NCBI GenBank assembly: GCA_905221605.1
Contig: CAJNDS010002216.1
Location: 272,001-282,500 of the forward strand
Direction: 5' to 3'
DNA from: Symbiodinium natans
Taxonomy: Eukaryota; Sar; Dinophyceae; Suessiales; Symbiodiniaceae
DNA length: 10,500 bases
The position numbers and the translations under genes were made by a program. Shown in pieces: positions 5,711 through 10,500 of the stretch. The notes under the pieces are model-generated. The model searched no databases, had not been told where the DNA came from, and saw only the letters and a program-made list of their open reading frames with translations. Within the stretch, counting starts at the first letter, position 1. Each line of letters starts with the position of its first letter.

Positions 5711-8700
5711 CTCCAAAACTTATAGGGTTTGCGGGTTTAGGGTTTAGGGTTTAGGGTTTAGGGTTTAGGGCTTAGGCCTGAGCTTTTTTCATATGCGCGA
5801 CTTTCGATGTACTGGGTTAGAGGACGTACACCCAGAGCCAGAGTGGATGTAATTTTATGAGGGCAGTTCAACTGTAATTTAGAAAGCTAAAGCTCCGTCT
5901 TAAACCCTAGAACCGAAAACCCTAACGTCAAACCCGAGAGACCAAGCAACAAATGCCTGGAGTCCGGTTACCCGCCGCTGCCCTCAGAGAGCTCGTGATT
6001 CTGACATGGCTGAATCTTTCCTTGTGCATGTTCTAAACCCTAAATAAACCACCCTAAACCCTAAAACATAAACCCTAAACCCCAAACTCTCTGTTGCACC
6101 TAAGCTGCAGCTCCTGTCGATGAAAGGCTTCCCTGACACAACTTCGCCCCAAGCCTGGGTTTGGGGGTGCCCTGTAGAAATTTAAGCTTCTTTGGGTTAA
6201 CACTGAATCCTAAACTTTTAGGGTTTAGGGTTTAGGGTTTAGGGTTTAGGGTTTAGGGTTTAGGGTCCTAAAGCCTAAACCCTGCAAACCCTTAGGTTTC
6301 TACAGGCTATTGAGGCGCCCACAGAACTTTCAAAATTCATTAACTTGTTTCAAATCAACCCCGGGAGTTCGCAAACGTCCTCCGTCCAAGATTCAGCGTG
6401 CAGGGATAAGGGTTTAGGGTTAGGGTTGTGGGGACAAGGGAGCCCTGAGCGTTGGGAGCTCAGATTTTAGGGAGTTGAGGGTTGGAGGTGATTAGCTTCA
6501 GGAGTTTAGGGTTGAGGGTCGCATGACCAAGCGTCAACCGCCCTACCCTACACCTTGAAGTAGGGTTTAGGGTTTAGGGTTTAGGGTTTAGGGCTACTGG
6601 GGTTTAGGGTTTAGGGTTCGGGTTTAAGGGGAGCCCGAGTTCCCCTGCGCGCCAGCCTTGGCTTCGGCGGTGGCGTAGCTCTCAGCGATGCGCTTCAAGT
6701 TCATGAGGTTGTCAGGACCTGACAACCCCCCCCAAATTTGATGGGTTTAGGGTTTAGGGCTAGAGGGTTTAGGGTTGTAGGGTTTAGGGGTATGAGGTTG
6801 TCAGGACCTGGGGCTTTAGGGTTTAGGGTTCTAGGGTGTAGGGTTGTAGGGTTTCGGGTTATAGGGTTTAGGGGTCAAGATTCAGAGAGTTAAGAGTTTA
6901 GACGCTTCGGGTTAAACCCTTAACCCTAAACCCTAAGCTTGCGGAAGTTGAGTCCGACTACTTGGAGGTTGAAACCCACTTGTAAGCCCCTTAAGTGCCC
7001 TACATGGCTATAGGTACAGTTACAAGTACAGTTCGAACTGGTGAATAAGTACCCCTAATCCCTAAACCCTAAACCCTAAACCCTAAACCCTAAACCCTAA
7101 ACCCTAAACCCTAAACCCTAAACCCTAAACCCTAAACCCTAAACCCTAAACCAACCATGAAACTCGAAGTATGGATTGGGGATTCGGCTTCGGAGTTTAG
7201 GGTTGATTGGGGTCGAGAAGCTGCATGGTTCGAGGCTGTGATTTGTTTTGAGGATAATGTAGAGCTGAAGATTGGGTTTAGGGTTTAGGGTTTAGGGTTT
7301 AGGGTTTAGGGTTTAGGGTTTAGGGTTTAGGGTTTAGGGTTTAGGGTTTAGGGTTTAGGGTTTAGGGTTTAGGGTTTAGGGTTTAGGGTTTAGGGTTAGG
7401 ACCTGGGCTCTATAATAGGGTTCCGGCCAGAGCATCGGCTGCCACACTCGGATTGAAGGTTTTGCCTGAGGTTCCTGCCCAGCTGGTTGATGATGCCGGG
7501 CAGCAGGTCCTCAAGTCTTACGATAGTTTCATGGTCCCTTAATCTGGGCCCTGAAAAGGGGACCCCTGATATACCCCTGTCATACCCTATGCAACCCAAG
7601 GGCCCTTACTTCAGAACCCGGTAGAGGAGGTACGGGACCATACTAAGGGAAAATGTAGCGATCCGCAGATCACGCAGGGTCCCAAGCTTCTTAGGGCCCA
7701 GGGGCTCCCCAAGAACCCCTGAAGCTCAGATGAGAGGCTTAGGATTTGAAGTTTGGGGTTGAGGTCTAGGGTTTAAGGTTTAGGGTCTAGGATCTAGGGG
7801 GCCCGGGAGTGAATATTGTTTAGGGTTTGTGAGGATTGGGAGTTAGTTGCCCGGAGCCCGGGGGTATAAGATGTAGGGGTTGTTGATTGATAGTTTCACC
7901 GCGAGGTAGGCGGAAAGTCTGGTCCGACCCCCCCTACGATGAAGGGCAGCATCCTAACCTCAGGTCCTGAACCCGAAGCCCTGAACCCGAAACACCTCAA
8001 AAAAACCAAGCTCCCGCATCCCACGGCCCAGCTGCGAAGCAACCTCAACCCTGCATGCTTGATGGGTTTAGGGTTTAGGGTTTAGGGATTAGGGTTTAGG
8101 GTTAGGGTTTAGGGTTTAGGGTTTAGGGTTTAGGGTTTAGGGTTTAGGGTTTAGGGTTTAGGGTTTAGGGTTTAGGGTTTAGGTTTCAGGGTTTGGGGTT
8201 TAGGCTTAGAGCTTAAATTTTTTTGGGGCATATAGTCTTCCGGATAGCACTTGCTCTCTTCTACAGAAGGTTTGGGCCCGGGTTTTGGCTTACGGCCGGT
8301 AAAGGGTTTAGGGTTTAGGGTTTAGGGTTTAGGGTTTAGGGTTTAGGGTTTAGGGTTTCGGGTTTAGGGTTTAGGGTTTAGGGTTTAAGGTTTAGGGTTT
8401 AGGGTTGCAGGACCGAGGGACTACAGGAGGGACCCTGCTAAGGGACCCTAGGGGTTACTTGGGGCTTGTTTAGGGAATAAGGTAAAAATAGGAGAAAGGG
8501 GGGAATAAGATTAAGGGTCCCTTAGTAGGGGTCCCGCCGTATACCCCGTACAGGGACCACCCTCAATCCTAAACCCTAAGCCCTCCCACTCCCACAACCG
8601 CCAAACAAGCCAAGCAAAACAAGACAGTTCCGCACAAAACGCACGCTCCAAACCAAACAATCAAACCAAACAAAAAGCAGACAAGCCAAACCAGAACACG

Positions 8701-9817
8701 CAAAAAAAGGAAACGCTTACGGAACAGGGGTGACCGAACCCCAAAACCTAAACCCTGAACCCTAAACCCTAAATCCCAAACCCTAAACCCTCAACCCTCA
8801 ACCCTAAACCCTAAACCCCAAACCCTAAACCCTAAACCCCAAAACCTAAACCCTAAACCCTAAACCCTAAACCGAAGGGGCGTGCGAGGTGTCCTCAAGG
8901 CGCTTCGACTCAGCGGGTCCGGCAACGACATACGTGTTGCCAGCCACGGAGGCCTGCTTTCCCATCACAAGCGGAACCCTGTGCCAAGGGTTTAGGGTTT
9001 AGGGTTTAGGGTTTAGGGTTTAGGGTTTAGGGTTTAGGGTTTGGGGTTTAGTGTTTAGGGGTTTTGAGTTTAGGGGTTCAGGGGTTTTGCGTTTCGGGTT
9101 TGGGGTAAGGTTCAGGGGGGGGGGTTCGGAGGCCCGGAGGCTGGGAAGGTTTGGCGCTTGCAAGGCTTTTCTAGGCTTCAAGGTTGAACTTTGAAGCCTT
9201 AAGCCTAAGCCCTAAGGGAATTGAAGGTTCGATTTTTGGGATGTTCCCCCTTATACTTAACAGTCCTTTAGAGGCATTAGAATCGGGGGTACTAAGATCC
9301 CGATTAAGGACTGCTAGTATAAGGGGGAGCATCCCAAGTCCGAAGTCTGACTTGAAGGGTAGGTGTGGGTGACGGTGCTGGTGGAGCGCTTGGCTCACCC
9401 TCCAAGTTGTCTAACTCAAACCCCCCCAAACCCTAAACCCTAAACCCCTAAAACCCCAAGCCTTGCAAACGCCTGGAAGCTCCTCACACCTCCCCTGAAC
9501 TCTGCAACCCTGCGGAACTTTCTTCCCCTCAAGTCCCGATTTGGGGTTCGGGGCATACCGAAACACTAGGGAACCCTCTAAATCCTAACGTCCACAATTA
9601 CCCTGAATCCAAAGCATCCCAATCCTTGAGCACCCCAAAACATCCCAAAACTGTAAGATCTGAACTCAAACACCAAAGCCATCAGTCACCCCCCGCCCTA
9701 CCTTCCCCCTGAACCCCACTCCCGAAAAAACCTGAATATAATCCAAAATCCTGAACATTCCTGCGTTTGGTAAATTAGGGGTTCGGAAACAAGCTCTAAC
9801 CGCACCTACCCTCCCCC

Positions 9818-9848
<31 letters not shown>

Positions 9849-9924
9849 AAAAAAAGCTTCCAAGTGCCTGAACCTTTGGGTTCGTGAAGTGGAGGACGGT
9901 CCCGTCATCCTTGAACATGTTAAC
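5648..9924 (-). CDS. BTF3: NAC-beta (BTF3 family), 3' part of gene, five exons, 5' partial
   Basis: Beta subunit of the nascent polypeptide-associated complex. With NAC-alpha it forms a heterodimer at the ribosomal exit tunnel in the cytosol that shields nascent chains and limits ER mistargeting (family knowledge). The coding segments on the minus strand are 9924-9868, 8953-8894, 7509-7479, 6718-6657 and 5710-5648. Joined, they give 90 residues plus TAA in one frame. Family landmarks appear in order: KDDGTVLHF and NPKVQ, then ASVAGNTYVVAG, then LLPGIINQLG, then PDNLMNLKRIAE, then the acidic tail DIPDIGENFEEVSK. About 55-60 N-terminal residues, including the basic RRKKK ribosome-binding region, are absent; I searched 9930-10500 on both strands and did not find them, so they should lie off the right edge. 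No frameshift or internal stop is seen, so the gene looks intact. Identification is by remembered family sequence, not a search. Confidence 0.94.
5722..5776 (+). repeat. TTTAGGG array next to exon E acceptor
   Basis: About six units. On the NAC-beta sense strand it reads CCCTAAA and ends 11 nt before the exon E acceptor. Confidence 0.93.
6217..6267 (+). repeat. TTTAGGG array
   Basis: About seven clean units in intron D/E, followed by a short opposite-strand patch at 6275-6292. Confidence 0.95.
6562..6630 (+). repeat. TTTAGGG array
   Basis: Two short blocks separated by GCTACTGG, just downstream (sense) of the exon D donor. Confidence 0.92.
6657..6718 (-). CDS. BTF3: NAC-beta exon D (PDNLMNLKRIAE...)
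   Basis: This 62-nt exon begins with the last two bases of the split glycine codon and then encodes PDNLMNLKRIAE and SYATAEAK. It aligns with the helix G-A-D-S-L-T-S-L-R-K-L-A-E-Q that follows LPGILSQLG in NAC-beta. Acceptor TTGTCAG|GTCC. The 3' end is the least certain junction of the gene: AAG|GCTGGC (GC donor, used here) and CAG|GGGAAC twelve bases further on (6645) both keep phase 0; the second would add AGAQ. The frame remains open to about 6624 before TAA. Confidence 0.88.
6708..6726. repeat. Perfect 9-bp palindrome at exon D acceptor
   Basis: GTTGTCAGG-A-CCTGACAAC: perfect 9-bp arms around one base, covering the intron C/D 3' splice site on the minus strand. In RNA the acceptor AG would sit in or beside this stem, although a one-base loop cannot close without opening inner pairs. 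Confidence 0.85.
6742..6875 (+). repeat. Degenerate TTTAGGG array with embedded exon copy
   Basis: Diverged units (TTGTAGGG, TTCTAGGG, TTTCGGG). Embedded at 6792-6810 is an exact 19-nt copy of 6703-6721, the start of NAC-beta exon D. Confidence 0.88.
6958..7050. mobile_element. Partial, rearranged copy of the 1391-1519 fold-back element
   Basis: CTACTTGGAGGTT (6958-6970) is identical to the reverse complement of 1507-1519. GTACAGTTACAA (7014-7025) is the exact reverse complement of 1425-1436. ACTTGTAAGCCCCTTAAGTGCCC resembles 1436-1455. ACTTGTAA (6978-6985) pairs with TTACAAGT (7020-7027). It lies inside NAC-beta intron C/D. Confidence 0.5.
7060..7150 (-). repeat. CCCTAAA array, 13 perfect units
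   Basis: 91 nt without a mismatch, in intron C/D, facing the 17-unit TTTAGGG array at 7277-7395. Confidence 0.97.
7277..7395 (+). repeat. TTTAGGG array, 17 perfect units
   Basis: 119 nt without a mismatch, beginning (sense strand) about 83 nt after the exon C donor. Confidence 0.97.
7479..7509 (-). CDS. BTF3: NAC-beta microexon C (DLLPGIINQLG)
   Basis: This is a 31-nt microexon of ten codons plus the first base of a glycine codon: DLLPGIINQL-G. The motif [LM]LPGI[LI][NS]QLG is one of the most conserved in NAC-beta, just after the NAC domain. Acceptor CTTGAG|GAC; donor CAGCTGG|GCAGG, a GC donor that leaves phase 1, which exon D resolves with GT. A 67-codon reading frame covers 7396-7599 on this strand, but only these 31 nt are supported by homology. 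The plus strand of the same stretch is also open for about 50 codons, a reminder that open frames alone prove little here. Confidence 0.9.
8067..8207 (+). repeat. TTTAGGG array
   Basis: About 18 units with single-base deletions (TTAGGG) and TTTCAGGG/TTTGGGG variants at the right end. Confidence 0.95.
8307..8406 (+). repeat. TTTAGGG array
   Basis: About 14 units, with one TTTCGGG and one TTTAAGG variant. Confidence 0.95.
8429..8535. repeat. Inverted repeat (fold-back) in intron B/C
   Basis: GGGACCCTGCTAAGGGACCC (8429-8448) matches the reverse complement of 8515-8535 (GGGACCCCTACTAAGG...) with one indel and one substitution. The loop is 66 nt, and weaker pairing extends outward to about 8419 and 8545. 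Related words (GGGACCATACTAAGGGA) occur at 7634-7650. Confidence 0.6.
8591..8715 (+). other. T-depleted, CAAAC-rich tract
   Basis: Only four T in 125 nt on the plus strand, dominated by CAA/CCAAAC/AAGC words. On the NAC-beta sense strand this is nearly A-free and U/G-rich. It is not a simple tandem repeat. Confidence 0.75.
8746..8873 (-). repeat. CCCTAAA array downstream of exon B
   Basis: About 18 units with CCCCAAA, CCCTCAA and CCCTGAA variants. On the sense strand it reads TTTAGGG and starts about 20 nt after the exon B donor. Confidence 0.94.
8894..8953 (-). CDS. BTF3: NAC-beta exon B (ASVAGNTYVVAG...KRLE)
   Basis: This 60-nt phase-0 exon encodes 20 residues, ASVAGNTYVVAGPAE then SKRLE. 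They align with the NAC-beta segment A-S-L-S-A-N-T-F-A-I-T-G-H-A-E-A-K, the end of the NAC domain. Acceptor AAGCAG|GCC and donor CTTGAG|GACACC are inferred from continuity with exons A and C; the donor dinucleotide is GA, known in dinoflagellates but not in most eukaryotes. The exon is flanked by CCCTAAA repeats (8746-8873) and TTTAGGG repeats (8988 onward), so it sits in the loop of an inverted repeat. Residues Val-Met-Gly-Lys-Gln can be read in frame upstream of the acceptor, but the family alignment and exon A's own VQ argue that they are intronic. Confidence 0.92.
8988..9109 (+). repeat. TTTAGGG array upstream of exon B
   Basis: About eight clean units, then TTTGGGG and other G-rich variants. 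On the sense strand it reads CCCTAAA and ends about 34 nt before the exon B acceptor. Confidence 0.94.
9174..9198. repeat. 25-bp near-perfect palindrome
   Basis: GGCTTCAA...TTTGAAGCC; 25 bp, with one mismatched pair and a centre base. Lies just left of the 9238-9335 hairpin in intron A/B. Confidence 0.75.
9238..9335. repeat. Strong hairpin with nested stem
   Basis: GGGATGTTCCCCCTTATACT (9238-9257) pairs with 9316-9335 with one T/G wobble position. CAGTCCTT (9261-9268) pairs with AAGGACTG (9306-9313). AATCGGG (9281-9287) pairs with CCCGATT (9299-9305) around an 11-nt loop. About 35 paired positions with a 12-nt bulge on one side. Could be a fold-back transposon remnant or a small-RNA precursor-like structure. 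Confidence 0.85.
9428..9456 (-). repeat. Short CCCTAAA array
   Basis: Three to four units with CCCCTAAA variants in intron A/B. Confidence 0.88.
9813..9855 (+). repeat. C26 A17 tract
   Basis: 26 C directly followed by 17 A. On the NAC-beta sense strand this is T17 G26, starting 12 nt after the exon A donor base. Confidence 0.92.
9868..9924 (-). CDS. BTF3: NAC-beta exon A (NAC domain strands; VNMFKDDGTV...PKVQ)
   Basis: This 57-nt exon encodes 19 residues in phase 0: VNMFKDDGTVLHF followed by TNPKVQ. It matches the NAC-domain stretch V-N-M-[IF]-K-D-D-G-T-V-[IL]-H-F-x-N-P-K-V-Q almost residue for residue. The acceptor is CAG at 9927-9925 behind a pyrimidine-rich stretch on the minus strand (about 9928-9955), giving CAG|GTT. 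The donor is CAG|GCACTT, a GC donor, chosen because the next exon resumes at Ala-Ser. Fifteen of 19 codons end in G or C. The intron then runs into T17 and G26 within 13 nt of the junction. The preceding exon, expected to end in Gly-Ile-Glu-Glu, is not in the window. Confidence 0.93.
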
Positions 9925-10500
9925 CTGCGGTGGGGAGGGAGGGAATGGGGGGGCCTTTGGGGGGATTTGGGGGGTGACAGACCTTCGGGAGATTTAAAGG
10001 TGTTGGGCCTGGTGTGAGGGTTTTAGGGTTTATAGGGTTTATAGGGTTTATAGTTTATAGGGTTTATAGGGTTTAGAGGGTTTATAGGGTTTAGAGGGTT
10101 TATAGGGTTTATAGGGTTTATAGGGTTTATAGGGTTTATAGGGTTTATAGGGTTTATAGGGTTTATAGGGTTTATAGGGTTTATAGGGTTTAGGAAAACA
10201 GGCTGGAAGATTAAGAGTGTAGGCTGTTATAGGAGTTCAGGGCTTCGGGCATTTCGGGGGTTTAGAGCTCGGGAAGACGCCTCCCAAGTACCCCATGTAA
10301 GATAACCTTAGCACGGTATCCTTCTGCAAGTGGGGTTCGGGTTTAGGGGGCTTGGGGTTGAGGATTTTGGAGTAAGCCGTACACCGTTAGACGTTTACTT
10401 ACTTCCTTAGCCCCAAAGTCTCCAATACCAGCCCCAGGTTCTACGCCCAAATCTTGGATTGAAACAGGCGAGCGTAGGACAATCTTGAGAGGGCTTCTAA
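9925..10500. other. Upstream flank: presumed 3' part of the preceding NAC-beta intron
   Basis: On the minus strand this lies immediately upstream of exon A and should be intron. It contains the C/T-rich acceptor tract (9928-9955), the 9-bp TTTATAGGG array (10021-10194) and about 300 nt of non-repetitive sequence (10195-10500). I looked for the missing conserved segment (Leu-Gly-Val-Asn, then Gly-Ile-Glu-Glu) and did not find it. Confidence 0.5.
10021..10194 (+). repeat. 9-bp variant array TTTATAGGG
   Basis: Tandem GGGTTTATA units, with interspersed TTTAGAGGG units around 10071-10100 and plain TTTAGGG at both ends. Each unit is the 7-bp repeat with two extra bases. Confidence 0.95.

Larger units (their letters stand above)
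5711..6656 (-). other. NAC-beta intron D/E (about 946 nt)
   Basis: The intron begins GCTGGC at 6656 in the preferred model and ends TTTTGGAG at 5711. In plus coordinates it carries TTTAGGG arrays at 6562-6630, 6217-6267 and 5722-5776, short CCCTAAA patches near 6035-6090 and 6275-6292, and non-repetitive islands at about 5780-6030, 6090-6210 and 6300-6400. The family has a variable acidic linker here, so an extra exon cannot be excluded, but none is needed. The 5722-5776 array ends 11 nt upstream of the acceptor on the sense strand. Confidence 0.7.
6719..7478 (-). other. NAC-beta intron C/D (760 nt, GC-AG)
   Basis: The intron starts GCAGGAACC at 7478 and ends TTGTCAG at 6719. In plus coordinates it contains 17 perfect TTTAGGG units (7277-7395), 13 perfect CCCTAAA units (7060-7150), a partial copy of the fold-back element also seen at 1391-1519 (6958 to about 7050, with the palindrome CAGTTCGAACTG at 7029-7040), and degenerate TTTAGGG repeats at 6742-6875. 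A 19-nt copy of the exon D acceptor region lies inside it at 6792-6810. The boundary could slide by one base, but GC...AG is the only choice that fits known splice classes and keeps frame. Confidence 0.78.
7510..8893 (-). other. NAC-beta intron B/C (1384 nt, GA-AG)
   Basis: The intron runs from GACACC at 8893 to CTTGAG at 7510. The 9-mer CTTGAGGAC occurs at both ends (8899-8891 and 7515-7507) and spans the splice sites like a target-site duplication. Contents in plus-strand coordinates: CCCTAAA array 8746-8873, T-depleted tract 8591-8715, inverted repeat 8429-8448/8515-8535, TTTAGGG arrays 8307-8406 and 8067-8207, a degenerate TTTAGGG patch around 7750-7830, and an 8-bp inverted pair ATGGTCCC (7531-7538)/GGGACCAT (7634-7641). 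I saw no further NAC-like segment inside it. Confidence 0.8.
8954..9867 (-). other. NAC-beta intron A/B (914 nt, GC-AG)
   Basis: The intron starts GCACTTGG at 9867 and ends AAAGCAG at 8954. It holds a T17/G26 tract next to the donor, a CCCTAAA (plus-strand) array at 9428-9456, a strong imperfect hairpin at 9238-9335, a 25-bp palindrome at 9174-9198 and a TTTAGGG array at 8988-9109 close to the acceptor. The pentamer CAGGC spans both splice sites, so the exact cut is ambiguous within it; AG|G is preferred. The open frames at 9171-9398 on both strands are by-products of the hairpin. An upstream CACAG at 8980-8976 is not used in the model because it breaks the frame. Confidence 0.8.

Noticed and set aside
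7396-7599. Whole 67-codon minus-strand frame as a separate small gene
   Set aside because: Only 31 nt of it (7479-7509) match NAC-beta; the rest is intron on both sides.
9171-9398. Antiparallel 75- and 62-codon frames
   Set aside because: Mirror images created by the palindrome at 9174-9198 and hairpin at 9238-9335; they lie in a NAC-beta intron.
59-10194. Window as a true chromosome end (telomere)
   Set aside because: Arrays occur in both orientations, are interrupted by unique sequence every few hundred bases and include an intact gene; these are interstitial repeats.
10260-10500. Missing upstream NAC-beta exon
   Set aside because: Minus-strand frames here (for example KDTVLRLSYMGYLGG and VEPGAGIGDFGAKE) do not match the conserved Leu-Gly-Val-Asn/Gly-Ile-Glu-Glu segment.

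Overview
This is eukaryotic nuclear DNA, most likely from a dinoflagellate. Four things point that way. The telomere-type repeat is TTTAGGG. Short exons lie in long repeat-filled introns. The splice junctions, placed by protein homology, use GC and GA donors and AG|G acceptors. The recognised exons prefer G or C at third codon positions. No bacterial-style gene is present.

The right half (about 5648-9924, minus strand) holds one gene I recognise with confidence: the 3' portion of the nascent polypeptide-associated complex beta subunit (NAC-beta, BTF3/EGD1 family). Five tiny exons (57, 60, 31, 62 and 63 nt) encode the last 90 residues and the stop codon. They are separated by four introns of roughly 914, 1384, 760 and 946 nt. 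Joined in order they keep one open frame and follow the NAC-beta family order without a gap. The N-terminal part, with the ribosome-binding basic motif, must lie beyond the right edge. Coding sequence is 273 nt of about 4.3 kb. The introns carry TTTAGGG/CCCTAAA arrays in both orientations, fold-back (inverted-repeat) elements, a C26A17 tract and a T-depleted tract.

The left half (1-5640) is a mosaic of the same arrays in alternating orientation, separated by islands of 60-350 nt. Positions 190-540 carry very long poly-G and poly-C tracts. A 9-bp derivative of the repeat forms arrays at 4571-4693 and 10021-10194. Some islands are open in one or more frames and could be exons of a neighbouring gene, but I recognise no family in them and several are open in competing frames, so they are listed at low confidence.

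The main point of the window is an ordinary housekeeping gene split by introns built largely from interstitial telomeric repeats. At least two of these introns have short direct repeats (CAGGC, CTTGAGGAC) spanning both splice sites, as expected if introns arrived by insertion (introner-like elements).
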